Positions 16,732 through 24,762 of a stretch of DNA of 58,244 nucleotides are shown here, in pieces. Below the pieces are notes generated by a model. That model was given only the letters and a program-made list of their open reading frames with translations. It did not search any database and was not told where the DNA came from. Numbering within the stretch: position 1 is the first letter of the stretch; each line of letters opens with the position of its first letter. The stretch comes from JANRIC01 sp033765345 (GTDB lineage: Bacteria > Bacteroidota > Bacteroidia > Cytophagales > Microscillaceae): the NCBI GenBank assembly GCA_033765345.1, contig JANRIC010000008.1:1-58244 (forward strand), given 5' to 3'. Both the position numbers and the translations under genes were made by a program.

Positions 16732-16811
16732 TTTGTCATTCCGACGGCAGGAGGAATCTACGCGTTTCTTGATTCGTTGGCTAAGATTCTTCCTTGCGTC
16801 AGAATGACAAA
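16732..16811. mobile_element. 80-bp palindromic MITE/REP-like element
   Basis: Two 28-bp arms (16732-16759 and 16784-16811) are inverted repeats matching at 24 of 28 positions, with outer ends TTTGTCATTC / GAATGACAAA and inner ends GAATCT / AGATTC, around a 24-bp centre. Short imperfect palindromes starting GTCATTC are dispersed in many Bacteroidota genomes. No transposase is present, so any mobility would depend on proteins encoded elsewhere. Confidence 0.7.
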
Positions 16812-16830
16812 TTCATATTTTCGTCATTTA

Positions 16831-17040
16831 ACTTCTTCAGCAAACGTTTTAACTTCTTCAGCAAACGTTTTAACTTCTTCAGCAAACGTTTTAACTTCTT
16901 CAGCAAACGTTTTAACTTCTTCAGCAAACGTTTTAACTTCTTCAGCAAACGTTTTAACTTCTTCAGCAAACGATTTTACTTCTTCAGCAAACGTTTTAAC
17001 TTCTTCAGCAAACGATTTTACTTCTTCAGCAAACGTTTTA
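16831..17040. repeat. Ten perfect-period 21-bp tandem repeats
   Basis: Ten copies with core CTTCTTCAGCAAACG begin at 16831 and every 21 bp thereafter to 17020. They are identical except copies 7 (16957) and 9 (16999), which end CGATTTT instead of CGTTTTA. The alternating placement of the variant suggests recent duplication of a two-copy block. There are no spacers. The unit is free of stops in several frames, so it generates spurious heptapeptide-repeat frames on both strands, such as FAEEVKT on the minus strand. Confidence 0.95.
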
Positions 17041-17041
17041 A

Positions 17042-17071
17042 CCCGACACCCCACACCCCACACCCCACACC
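17042..17071. repeat. Heptamer tract CCCACAC against the trpE stop codon
   Basis: Four consecutive copies of a 7-bp word of the CCCACAC / CCGACAC type end 1 bp from the trpE stop codon (17073). The words are related to the CCCAACA / CCCGACT tract at 18726-18858 on the other side of the same gene. Confidence 0.8.
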
Positions 17072-17072
17072 T

Positions 17073-18503
17073 CTACCTCGCACCCATTTCTCCGGCCATC
17101 TGAATAGCGGTACGCAAGGCTCTGAGTTTGTTATTGACTTCCTCAAGCTCACCTTCGGGAGTAGATTTGAATACAATGCCACCGCCGGCCTGATAAAAAA
17201 GTCGGTTATTTTTACTTAAAAAAGTACGAATCATAATAGCGTGGTTGATGTCACCCTGAAAGCTGATAAAACCTAGTGCACCACCGTAGTAACCTCGGTT
17301 TTCGGGTTCATAATCATTGATCAGTTCCATAGCCCTGTATTTGGGCGCGCCTGAAAGCGTACCTGCCGGAAAGGTATCGGCATAAAGGCGAATATTGGAT
17401 TTGTCTTTGGGGATTTCGGCGGTCACCTTAGAAACCAGGTGGATAAGATGCGAATAATATTGAATCTCTTTGAAGGTTTCCACTTTGACTTGACTACCGC
17501 TACGACTCAGGTCATTGCGTGCCAGATCGACGAGCATCACGTGTTCGGCGGTTTCTTTTTCGTCGGCGGCTAGTTTTTTGGCCAGTTCGGTATCTTCCAA
17601 GTCGTTTCCGGTGCGCTTGATAGTACCAGCGATGGGGTGAATTTCAGCTTTTTTGTGTTGAATACGGATTTGGGCTTCAGGAGATGAGCCAAAGATTTTG
17701 AAGCTGCCATAATCAAAATAAAACAAATAAGGCGAAGGATTGATAGAGCGCAAAGCTCGATATACATTAAATTCGTCGCCCTGGAAAGTTTGCGAAAAAC
17801 GCCTGGAAAGCACAATCTGAAAGACATCCCCTCGTCCACAGTGTTGGATACCGAAGTTGACCATACTGCGGTATAGCTCATCCGTCATATTGGAAGATTC
17901 CTCTCCTTCGGGCTGAAAACTATAGCTTGGGATGTTTTGGGTGCTGATAAGTGCCTCTACTTCATCCAAAGAATAGCCGCCGGGTTGGTCTTCGAGCGTA
18001 TGCTGAAAGATATACAGTTCATTTTTAAAATGATTGATAGCAATGACAAACTCATAGGCCTGATAGAGCATATCGGGGATTTTGCGGGATTCGTCCGGGA
18101 AAAAACTTCGGATTTGAATATCTTCAAAATATCGCACCGCATCATAACTCGAATAACCAAAAAGCCCGTTTTGGGGGAAATTAAAGAGATTGGGTGCTAC
18201 TTCAAAAGATTTGATAAAATTGCGGAAATGATCTACTACCGTATCATTTTTCCCTTGTATATCGATCACTTCCTTTTCCACACCAGGGAATTGCACCTGA
18301 AGCTTTTGATCTCCTACCTCAAAGCTTGCTATCGGCTGAAAGCAAAGATAAGAAAAGGTATTGTCGTTGCCGTGATAATCTGAGCTCTCGAGCAGGAGCG
18401 TATTGGCAAACTTATCTCGGAGCTTCAGGTAGATACTCACGGGTGTAAGCGTATCCGCCAACATCTTTTTGTACTGTGTTTTGAGTGTAAATTTCCGATT
18501 CAT
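17073..18503 (-). CDS. trpE: Anthranilate synthase component I
   Basis: The 476-residue protein is a chorismate-binding enzyme that, with a glutamine amidotransferase subunit, converts chorismate to anthranilate, the first step of tryptophan synthesis. The N-terminal domain contains LLES (37-40), the tryptophan-feedback motif that distinguishes TrpE from most PabB proteins. The C-terminal catalytic domain has PIAGTIKRTGND, DLARNDLSRSG and the FPAGTLSGAPK region. No trpG or other trp gene is next to it, so the amidotransferase must be encoded elsewhere. It is flanked on both sides by short-repeat blocks. The ATG at 18503 fits the usual N-terminus. An aminodeoxychorismate synthase role is less likely because of LLES. 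Confidence 0.9.
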   Translation of the reverse strand: MNRKFTLKTQYKKMLADTLTPVSIYLKLRDKFANTLLLESSDYHGNDNTFSYLCFQPIASFEVGDQKLQVQFPGVEKEVIDIQGKNDTVVDHFRNFIKSFEVAPNLFNFPQNGLFGYSSYDAVRYFEDIQIRSFFPDESRKIPDMLYQAYEFVIAINHFKNELYIFQHTLEDQPGGYSLDEVEALISTQNIPSYSFQPEGEESSNMTDELYRSMVNFGIQHCGRGDVFQIVLSRRFSQTFQGDEFNVYRALRSINPSPYLFYFDYGSFKIFGSSPEAQIRIQHKKAEIHPIAGTIKRTGNDLEDTELAKKLAADEKETAEHVMLVDLARNDLSRSGSQVKVETFKEIQYYSHLIHLVSKVTAEIPKDKSNIRLYADTFPAGTLSGAPKYRAMELINDYEPENRGYYGGALGFISFQGDINHAIMIRTFLSKNNRLFYQAGGGIVFKSTPEGELEEVNNKLRALRTAIQMAGEMGAR

Positions 18504-18530
18504 AGATTGTCTTTGCTGTGATTGTCTTAA

Positions 18531-18737
18531 CTATGATTTATTTGATTTTTGTGATTGCTATGATTGCCTTACTGACACCCGACTCCTTGTCTTCACTATG
18601 ATTTATTTGATTTTTGTGATTGCTATGATTGCCTTACTAACACCCGACTCCCAACACCCAACACCCAACACCTTGTCTTCACTATGATTTATTTGATTTT
18701 TGTGATTGCTATGATTGCCTTACTGACACCCGACTCC
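18531..18737. repeat. AT-rich element in three copies
   Basis: A 56-bp unit starting CTATGATTTATTTG and ending ACACCCGACTCC occurs at 18531-18586, 18596-18651 and 18682-18737, almost identical each time (one G/A difference at the ACTGAC/ACTAAC position). Each copy is followed by heptamer words of differing number. A degenerate inverted relative occurs at 12559-12604. Confidence 0.9.
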
Positions 18738-18858
18738 CAACACCCAACACCCAACACCCGACTCCCAACACCCAACACCCAACACCCGACTCCCAACACC
18801 CGACTCCCAACACCCAACACCCGACTCCCAACACCCGACTCCCGACACCCCACTCCTG
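18726..18858. repeat. Heptanucleotide tract CCCAACA / CCCGACT
   Basis: About eighteen 7-bp words, mainly CCCAACA with interspersed CCCGACT, run without interruption. The arrangement resembles the short tandemly repeated repetitive (STRR) heptamers described in some cyanobacteria. Strand-slippage would change copy number easily. It lies between the trpE leader and the terminator at 18871. Confidence 0.9.
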
Positions 18859-18870
18859 ACCCCTCAAAAC

Positions 18871-18905
18871 AAAAAGGCTTACTGCGGTGAACAGTAAGCC
18901 TTTTT
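18871..18905. terminator. Bidirectional terminator hairpin
   Basis: AAAAAGGCTTACTG (18871-18884) pairs perfectly with CAGTAAGCCTTTTT (18892-18905) around a 7-nt loop. Read leftward it would stop transcription from the PorE-like gene before trpE. Confidence 0.88.
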
Positions 18906-19082
18906 GGTAGATTTATTTGCTTTTTTTAGCAAGGCAAGGCGATCCTATTCACAGGAATTGTTTCACTGCGCCAGTGCCAAAGCCAGGTATTTTTGCTAAA
19001 ATTGAATTTCATAATTAGACTTAATTTTCTTTTGCTCAAACTTAGGAAAGAATTCTCAGGAAACAAACAAAAGCGGTAAATT

Positions 19083-21047
19083 TTACAAAATTTCAAACTC
19101 GATTCTTCGGTTTTTAGCCCGTCCTTCTTCGGTATTGTTATCTCCTTGGGGTTTGGAAGCTCCGTAACCCTGATATTTGAGGCGTGCCGGGTCAATGCCT
19201 GCTTTTACGAGGTAATCATACACCGACTTGGCACGATTGAAGGACAATTCTTTATTGGCTACGTCTGAGCCTACGTTGTCGGTATGCCCTGAGATTTCAC
19301 CTTTGACATCCGAGTTCTCGATCATAAACTTAACCAGTTCGTCGAGTTCTGTTTTAGATTTCTCCTGTAGTTCGTATTTATTATAATCAAAAAAGATATT
19401 ATTGAGGCGAAATACAGTACCCTGTGCAATGGGGTCTAGCGAAATATTGATTTCAAGCGGTTCTACGTCTTTGCCTTCGGTATAGTTAAAGGAAAGGCTT
19501 TTGAAAGCATATCCTTTGCGATGAACTTCCAAGCCGTATTCCGAACCCTGGTTGAGTACGATGAGATAATTTCCGCTTTGGGAGTCAGATTCTACGGAAG
19601 CCTGCCTGACATTATCCGTCAGATCAAAAAGGTCTATTTGGGCATCGAGTTTCTGTTTGGATTGGGAGTCAAAAACATACCCTTTTACGTAATTACTTTT
19701 GACTTTGGGCTGGATGGCTTCGGGCATATCAAATTGGTGGAGAATGCTGCTATTGATTTCATTATTTCGGGAATCTTCCACAGAATAATAACCCTTTTTG
19801 CCATCTGCACTGATGAATAAAGCCACCTGATCTTTGAAGGTATTCACGGGAAAGCCCAGGTTTTCGGGTTTTGTCCATTGTTTGTTGATATAATCACACA
19901 TATAGAGATCAAACCCACCCATTCCTGGATAACCCGTAGAAGCAAAAAACAGCGTTTTGTTATTAGGATGAATGAAGGGAGAGACTTCTTCAAAAGTCGT
20001 ATTGACCTCAAAAAGATTCTGTGCAGGCGACCAATTGCCTGCATCATCTCTGCGGCTAAACCAAATATCTCTTCCGCCCTTGCCACCCGAACGCGCTGAA
20101 ATAAAATACAAAGTGCGTCCATCGGCAGACAAAGAGGGCTGAGACTCCCAGGAAGATGAATTGACGTTCGGACCGAGATTTTTGGGTTCAGACCAGTTAT
20201 TTCCTTCTTTGTAAGAAATAAACAAATCACAAATCCATCGGGTGTCCGGTTCGGTATCACAGATCGTAAACACAAGCGTACGCCCGTCGGCCGAAATACT
20301 GGCAGTACCTGCATTTTGAAAGGCATTGATATTATCGGAGATAGAAACCGGATTTGACCAAGCACCATTTTGAAAGTTGCTCTGCTGAATACTTTCTTCT
20401 TCTCTTCTACTTTCGGGGTTTATTTTCCGGACAGTAAATACTAGAGTTTTCTGATCTCCGGTAAGTGCGGGGAAGTACTGTAGGTTCGTTTGATTGATCG
20501 GATAAGGTAGGGGTTGAGATTTGAAATCGAGGGGTTTTTTGATGGCTTCCTGGGCAAATTCACAATCTGTGATGATTTTTTTAGACGCTGCCAGATATTT
20601 ATCTTCGGGTTTAAAGCTTAGAAATTTTTCTGCTGATTTTTTGGCATTGGTATAATCTCCTTTATCCATATAATAGTTGGCCAAATCCAGATAAGCAGCA
20701 CTAAATCGGGGGTCTTCTGGGGCTGCTGCAATTGCATAGCGAAAATACTCGATGGATTTCTGGTAATATTCATTGGCAAGCCCCGGATTGGCTATCTGGT
20801 TGGTTTTGTAATCCAGTGAAAAAAGCGTTGCAATCTTATAATGAGCTTCGGCAAAATTTTTATCTGTTTTGACTGCTTTTAGGAGATAGGATACCCCTTC
20901 ATCAAATTGTCTGAGGCGTAGGTATTGCTGGGCTTTTTCATACAATTTGATGGCTTTTTTGGACTTGCTGGTATAGTTTTGGGCTTGCAGTTCACCAAAT
21001 CCAAGCAAGGTGTATAATAAAATGAATAAAAAAAGATATTTCATCAT
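19083..21047 (-). CDS. PorE-like outer-membrane protein: TPR, PD40 propeller, OmpA domain
   Basis: The roughly 654-residue protein has a signal peptide ending GELQAQ, TPR-like helices (about 25-160), WD40-like PD40 propeller repeats (about 180-430, with SADGRTL and SADGKKGYY motifs), a carboxypeptidase-regulatory-like domain (about 440-530), and a C-terminal OmpA peptidoglycan-binding domain (about 545-656; GHTDNVGSDVANKELSFNRA). This is the domain order of PorE, which anchors the type IX secretion system to peptidoglycan. No other T9SS gene is nearby, so the assignment stays PorE-like. It starts about 16 bp after queE. A TTG at 21053 is also in frame, but the ATGs at 21047/21044 precede the signal sequence. 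Confidence 0.85.
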   Translation of the reverse strand: MMKYLFLFILLYTLLGFGELQAQNYTSKSKKAIKLYEKAQQYLRLRQFDEGVSYLLKAVKTDKNFAEAHYKIATLFSLDYKTNQIANPGLANEYYQKSIEYFRYAIAAAPEDPRFSAAYLDLANYYMDKGDYTNAKKSAEKFLSFKPEDKYLAASKKIITDCEFAQEAIKKPLDFKSQPLPYPINQTNLQYFPALTGDQKTLVFTVRKINPESRREEESIQQSNFQNGAWSNPVSISDNINAFQNAGTASISADGRTLVFTICDTEPDTRWICDLFISYKEGNNWSEPKNLGPNVNSSSWESQPSLSADGRTLYFISARSGGKGGRDIWFSRRDDAGNWSPAQNLFEVNTTFEEVSPFIHPNNKTLFFASTGYPGMGGFDLYMCDYINKQWTKPENLGFPVNTFKDQVALFISADGKKGYYSVEDSRNNEINSSILHQFDMPEAIQPKVKSNYVKGYVFDSQSKQKLDAQIDLFDLTDNVRQASVESDSQSGNYLIVLNQGSEYGLEVHRKGYAFKSLSFNYTEGKDVEPLEINISLDPIAQGTVFRLNNIFFDYNKYELQEKSKTELDELVKFMIENSDVKGEISGHTDNVGSDVANKELSFNRAKSVYDYLVKAGIDPARLKYQGYGASKPQGDNNTEEGRAKNRRIEFEIL

Positions 21048-21063
21048 GATCAATATTTAAGGC

Positions 21064-21720
21064 TCAAGGGATGTTCATAAACTTATGTACTTGTAAAGAA
21101 ATCTGCCAGCGAGGATTTTGTTTGACATACTCGATTACTTCTGGCAAAATGGCAGCAGATTTTCCCCATTCCGGTTGTAAAAAAAGCTGACAGTCAGGCT
21201 GCATTTCACGGGCAAAACTTTCTGCCCATTCAAAATCATGTTTATTATAAATAATTACTTTGAGTTCATCTGCCAGTGGATAAATTTCGGGCAGTGGAGC
21301 TTTAAATTTTTTGGGAGAAAAACAAATCCAGTTCCAATGCCCTGAGAGCGGATGTGTGCCAGAAGTCTCGATATGTGTTTGAAAATGGTTTTCTTGTAAT
21401 TTTGAAGTCAAGGCATCTAAATTGTGCATCAGGGGTTCACCTCCGGTAATCACCGCCAGGCGCGCTGGGTGGCTCAAAGCACCTTGTAAGATTTCTTCTA
21501 CGGAAATCTTCGGATGCGCCTGCATATCCCAGGATTCTTTCACATCGCACCAATGGCAGCCCACATCACAGCCTCCCAGGCGAATAAAATAAGCGGCTTT
21601 ACCCTGATGAAATCCCTCTCCCTGCAAGGTATAAAAAGCCTCCATCAAAGGCAAAGCGGCTGTGGGTGTTTTCGGCTGTGGGCTGAGTGTATGAAAAGGG
21701 CTTTTTTCTTTTGAATGCAT
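21064..21720 (-). CDS. queE: 7-carboxy-7-deazaguanine synthase (radical SAM)
   Basis: The 218-residue radical SAM enzyme rearranges 6-carboxytetrahydropterin to 7-carboxy-7-deazaguanine in queuosine biosynthesis. It shows the substrate-binding FYTLQGEGFHQG, the cluster motif CDVGCHWC (C51, C55, C58) and the SAM-binding VITGGEPL. It lies between folD (48 bp upstream) and the PorE-like gene, probably in one transcript; no other queuosine gene is present. The first 25 residues are variable, so initiation at Met26 (LMEAFYTLQ) is also possible. Confidence 0.92.
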   Translation of the reverse strand: MHSKEKSPFHTLSPQPKTPTAALPLMEAFYTLQGEGFHQGKAAYFIRLGGCDVGCHWCDVKESWDMQAHPKISVEEILQGALSHPARLAVITGGEPLMHNLDALTSKLQENHFQTHIETSGTHPLSGHWNWICFSPKKFKAPLPEIYPLADELKVIIYNKHDFEWAESFAREMQPDCQLFLQPEWGKSAAILPEVIEYVKQNPRWQISLQVHKFMNIP

Positions 21721-21768
21721 AGTGTTCGGTTATATTGCTAATACGCCCAGAGAATACATTTGGGTTTT

Positions 21769-22647
21769 TTAGGCATAGATTTTCTTTTGGGCTGCCAAGA
21801 GTGTATTATACAAAAGCCCAGTGATAGTCATCGGTCCCACTCCTCCGGGTACGGGCGTAAGTGCTGCAGCTATTTGTTTTACACCTTCAAAATCTACATC
21901 GCCTGTGAGACGATAGCCACTTTTTTTGCTAGGATCATCCACGCGGTTGGTACCTACATCTATGACTATAGCCCCTTCTTTGACCATATCGGCAGTTACA
22001 AAATGTGCCCTGCCTATGGCTACGATCAGAATATCAGCCTGGCGGGTCATCGCACTGATATTTTGAGTACGGCTGTGGCAAAGGGTCACTGTGGCATTAC
22101 CGATGCGGTGATTTCTAGCCATCAGCACACTCATAGGTGAGCCGACTAACTGGCTTCGCCCAATGACGACACAGTGCTTACCGGAGGTCTCGATCTGATA
22201 TTTCTCCAGCAGCATTGTGATCCCCAGCGGAGTAGCAGAAATGTAGGCGGGTAGTCCTTTGACCATTCTACCGACATTGACTGGGTGCAGCCCGTCTACG
22301 TCTTTGGCTGGGCTAATGTGTTCTACTATTTTGATGGGATCAATCTCATCAGGCAAGGGAAGCTGGACGATTAGCCCGTCGATTTGAGAGTTTTGGTTAA
22401 TTTCTTCAATTTTTTCTAGGAGTCCGGCTTCGGAGATGGTGTCATATTTAAAGAGCGAAGATTCAAAACCTACTCTTTGGCAGGCAATCACCTTATGATT
22501 GACATAGGTTTCGCTTGGGGCATCGTTGCCTACTAGAATGGCAGCCAGGTGGGGTACTTTTTGCCCAGCAGATTTCATATTTGCTACTTCAAGGGCAATT
22601 TCTTCCTGAATATCCAGGGCGGTTTGTTTACCGTCAATAATTTGCAT
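21769..22647 (-). CDS. folD: Methylenetetrahydrofolate dehydrogenase / methenyl-THF cyclohydrolase
   Basis: The 292-residue bifunctional enzyme interconverts 5,10-methylene-THF and 10-formyl-THF in the cytoplasm using NADP. The catalytic Tyr/Lys pair is in TYVNHK (Y48, K52). The conserved DGLIVQLPLP and the C-terminal LTPVPGGVGPMT are present, as is the GRSQLVGSP dinucleotide loop. It appears to be the first gene of folD-queE-porE-like. A TAAATTTG -7 element lies about 24-31 bp upstream on the coding strand. Confidence 0.96.
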   Translation of the reverse strand: MQIIDGKQTALDIQEEIALEVANMKSAGQKVPHLAAILVGNDAPSETYVNHKVIACQRVGFESSLFKYDTISEAGLLEKIEEINQNSQIDGLIVQLPLPDEIDPIKIVEHISPAKDVDGLHPVNVGRMVKGLPAYISATPLGITMLLEKYQIETSGKHCVVIGRSQLVGSPMSVLMARNHRIGNATVTLCHSRTQNISAMTRQADILIVAIGRAHFVTADMVKEGAIVIDVGTNRVDDPSKKSGYRLTGDVDFEGVKQIAAALTPVPGGVGPMTITGLLYNTLLAAQKKIYA

Positions 22648-22670
22648 ACTGATTATATTTGATTAAAATG

Positions 22671-22678
22671 CAAATTTA
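22671..22678 (-). promoter_or_regulatory. Predicted -7 element of folD
   Basis: TAAATTTG on the minus strand is an exact match to TAnnTTTG, 24-31 bp before the folD start. No clear TTTG -33 box was found at 19-21 nt upstream, so only the -7 half is supported. Confidence 0.4.
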
Positions 22679-22726
22679 ATAGCTATGGGCGAAAAACAGC
22701 TATCAACCTTTAATTTTCGTCAAGTA

Positions 22727-22758
22727 TAAAAAAAGCCTACCCAGGATGTGGGCAAGCT
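22727..22758 (-). terminator. Terminator after the 179-residue lipoprotein gene
   Basis: On the minus strand a 10-bp stem AGCTTGCCCA / TGGGTAGGCT (two G-T wobbles, 5-nt loop) is followed by seven T. It lies about 32 bp past the lipoprotein stop codon and before the folD promoter. Confidence 0.75.
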
Positions 22759-22789
22759 TGTATAATCATCAATTGAATATGTCTTAAAC

Positions 22790-23329
22790 TTATTGAACCC
22801 GAATGATGGTCAAAGCCACAGGCTCATCCAATTCCGGTAACTGTGAAGCAAAGGCAGATAAATTTACCTCACCCTCAATCAAGGTTACTGTACCGCTAGA
22901 GTTGGCTGTGATTTCTAAATTGGTAAGCGCAATAGGAATGGGTACAGGAGAACCAGGCACAGGAAGATTTAGTGTGAATGTTCCGTTAGCCTCAGAAAAA
23001 ACCCAGGTGCCATTGGACTGTGTAGCCGCAGAAGCAGTACAGATAATGTTGATATTACCAGAAGTATTGCTGCTACCAGCTGCCAATTCAATCAGAGGCG
23101 CATTGGCTGGATTACCGGTGGTATCACAGGGTGAATCAGCCAATAGAAGCCCACCTAGTTCCAAAAGGATATCCTCGCCGGAAGTAACCGTTTCAGCGGA
23201 AATGATGGTATAAGCACCAGGGAATATCAACTCCGGTGTATTGTCATCATCATCACTGCAAGAAAACGTGAGGGATGTCAAAGAAATAAGTACTAAGGCA
23301 TAGATTGCGTTCGAGATGTATTTATTCAT
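22790..23329 (-). CDS. Putative lipoprotein of unknown function
   Basis: The 179-residue product starts with a lipoprotein signal (MNKYISNAIYALVLISLTSL, lipobox TFSC) followed by an acidic SDDDDNTPE stretch. The mature part is rich in Thr, Ser, Gly and Ala and looks beta-stranded, with a possible disulphide pair (DSPC, IICT). It resembles small Bacteroidota lipocalin-like or DUF-type lipoproteins, but no family is recognised. The frame is open 186 bp further upstream, but those codons lack a signal sequence and overlap the divergent gene, so the ATG at 23329 is used. Transcription ends at the hairpin at 22727-22758. Confidence 0.7.
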   Translation of the reverse strand: MNKYISNAIYALVLISLTSLTFSCSDDDDNTPELIFPGAYTIISAETVTSGEDILLELGGLLLADSPCDTTGNPANAPLIELAAGSSNTSGNINIICTASAATQSNGTWVFSEANGTFTLNLPVPGSPVPIPIALTNLEITANSSGTVTLIEGEVNLSAFASQLPELDEPVALTIIRVQ

Positions 23330-23433
23330 GGATAAAAATAGTTTAATGTGCCACAAATAAAATGAATAAATCTCTAAAAAAAGAATAATCCCTCGAAAAC
23401 CCTTAATTTTGGTCAAGCTTAATACATATTGAC

Positions 23434-23919
23434 GTGGATAAATGGATATTTCTCTTCTTTTTATTTTCAAGTACTGGTGTATTTGGGCAACCGGATGACC
23501 ATAAAGCATTTGCAAAACTCAAAACACTGGCAGGGGTTTGGCAGTTACAATCTTCAGAAGATCGTATTTTTGATGTATGGAGTCGAGACGACAAACAATC
23601 CTTAACACAAGAGACTTACCAAATTCAAGACAAAGATACCGTGCTTTTGGCAAGGGCTAGGCTTGATTACACAAAATTTCTAAGGTTTGCTCACACAAGT
23701 GCATTGCATTACAACCAAAAGTCATTGAAAAGTGACGTGGTTTATCCTTTTAGATTGGAAAAAGAGCAACAATATACCTGCATATTCCGTAACTTCAATC
23801 AGGAATTTCCAAATACCATTGTCTTTTATTTTCCTGACAAAAACACACTCTTCATCACACACTCTTCAAAAGATCAACAACATCAAGTGGTCTATCATTA
23901 TAAAAGAATTAACCCCTAA
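23434..23919 (+). CDS. Small exported protein, family unknown
   Basis: The 161-residue protein starts at a GTG followed at once by a signal peptide (MDKWIFLFFLFSSTGVFGQ). The mature domain (LAGVWQLQSSEDRIFDVW, later FYFPDKNTLFITH) has the strand pattern and G-x-W start of lipocalin/DUF6265-like folds, which is a suggestion only. It diverges from the lipoprotein gene at 22790-23329 and is the first of five short rightward genes with small gaps. No catalytic motif is visible. Confidence 0.65.
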   Translation: MDKWIFLFFLFSSTGVFGQPDDHKAFAKLKTLAGVWQLQSSEDRIFDVWSRDDKQSLTQETYQIQDKDTVLLARARLDYTKFLRFAHTSALHYNQKSLKSDVVYPFRLEKEQQYTCIFRNFNQEFPNTIVFYFPDKNTLFITHSSKDQQHQVVYHYKRINP

Positions 23920-23931
23920 GCATTATACAAT

Positions 23932-24330
23932 ATGCCGTCTATTTTACTCGTTTTTGTCTTTTTTATATTAAACAACCCTATAACAGCTCAGGTAAATTCT
24001 CCCAAACTTACCTGGGAATTTACCACCCTAGAAGATAGCCTAGGAACGCCACAAACTACGATTCATTTGCTGGTAAACGGTCAAAAAACACTGATCGGCA
24101 AGGGAATTGGTCATTTTAGTGAACTGGATAAAGCCTCTTACACCGAAACGCAGTACCAGATTCCAGGCGATGCACTTACTGCCTGCACCGGATTTTGGGC
24201 AGGACTGGGGCATCACTATTGTGTCATCCAAAATAAAAATGTACTGGAGGTAAAAGAAGGATTCCTGGATGAAGAAGCCCCCAGAGGAGCACGAATTCGC
24301 TACAAAACTGTGCAAAAAATCAATCTTTAA
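23932..24330 (+). CDS. Small exported protein, family unknown
   Basis: The 132-residue protein has a signal peptide (MPSILLVFVFFILNNPITAQ) and a short beta-rich mature domain with two cysteines (DALTACTGFW and HHYCVIQ) that could form a disulphide. The family is not recognised. It begins 12 bp after the preceding exported protein, so the two are likely cotranscribed and perhaps work together. Confidence 0.62.
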   Translation: MPSILLVFVFFILNNPITAQVNSPKLTWEFTTLEDSLGTPQTTIHLLVNGQKTLIGKGIGHFSELDKASYTETQYQIPGDALTACTGFWAGLGHHYCVIQNKNVLEVKEGFLDEEAPRGARIRYKTVQKINL

Positions 24331-24370
24331 TATTTATTAATTCAATTTACCTATTTAATTCAAATTACCT

Positions 24371-24751
24371 ATGAAAAAAAGTATTTGCTTAGTACTGCTT
24401 TTATTTTCAGTAGCTTTTTGCTACGGACAAGCTCGCCAAACTTACAAAGGCACCATCAATAAGACCCTTAGTATCGAGATGGAAATTGTCATGTCTCCCC
24501 AAGGAGACGGTACCATGTATATTAGTGGCGGTTATTTTTATACCAAAAACCCCAACGGGGGCAGTCTGAACATCGAGGGTACTTATAAATCTGAAAACGA
24601 TGAAGTAAACATGACTGAAAAAAATGACAAAGGTGTAATCACCGGATATTTTAAGGGCAAGTATGTTGGTGATGGCACTGTAATCGTAGGCAAATGGCTT
24701 AGCGCTGATAAAAAGAAATCCTATGATTTCGAATTAAAATTTGTACAATAA
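24371..24751 (+). CDS. Small periplasmic protein, family unknown
   Basis: The 126-residue protein has a clear signal peptide (MKKSICLVLLLFSVAFCYGQ). A compact beta-barrel-like mature part alternates strands and G-x-Y/F turns (GTINKTLSIEMEIVMS, GYFKGKYVGDGTVIVG). The pattern resembles small calycin-like domains, without a firm family. It is 40 bp downstream of the previous gene and 11 bp upstream of the lipoprotein gene at 24763. Confidence 0.65.
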   Translation: MKKSICLVLLLFSVAFCYGQARQTYKGTINKTLSIEMEIVMSPQGDGTMYISGGYFYTKNPNGGSLNIEGTYKSENDEVNMTEKNDKGVITGYFKGKYVGDGTVIVGKWLSADKKKSYDFELKFVQ

Positions 24752-24762
24752 ATCCAATTAAA

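Larger units (their letters stand above)
16521..17072. other. Repeat-filled intergenic region, 552 bp
   Basis: Between the trpE stop and the start of the 417-residue gene there is no credible gene. The stretch holds an 80-bp palindromic element (16732-16811), ten 21-bp tandem repeats (16831-17040) and a heptamer tract (17042-17071). The open frames across it exist only because the 21-bp unit contains no stop codon. The first 200 bp (16521-16731) should hold the promoter of the leftward gene; TATAATTTG on the minus strand near 16590-16582 is a near match to a -7 element. Confidence 0.75.
18504..19082. other. Intergenic region of repeats and a terminator, 579 bp
   Basis: No gene is supported here. 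The region contains the AT-rich triplicate (18531-18737), a heptamer tract (18726-18858) and a strong hairpin (18871-18905). The remaining 177 bp up to the stop of the PorE-like gene is AT-rich with no recognised element. Reading frames with repeated TPDSQHPTPNT are artefacts of the heptamers. The trpE promoter must lie in or upstream of the repeats. Confidence 0.7.

Noticed and set aside
16690..17219. Overlapping open frames on both strands with heptapeptide repeats (TSSANVL, FFSKRFN, FAEEVKT)
   Set aside because: They exist only because the 21-bp repeat has no stop codons. They lack conserved ends and start signals and overlap trpE or the palindromic element.
18469..18890. Small frames with repeated VIAMIALLTPDSQHPTPNT-like sequence
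   Set aside because: These are translations of the AT-rich triplicate and heptamer tract, with no independent coding evidence.
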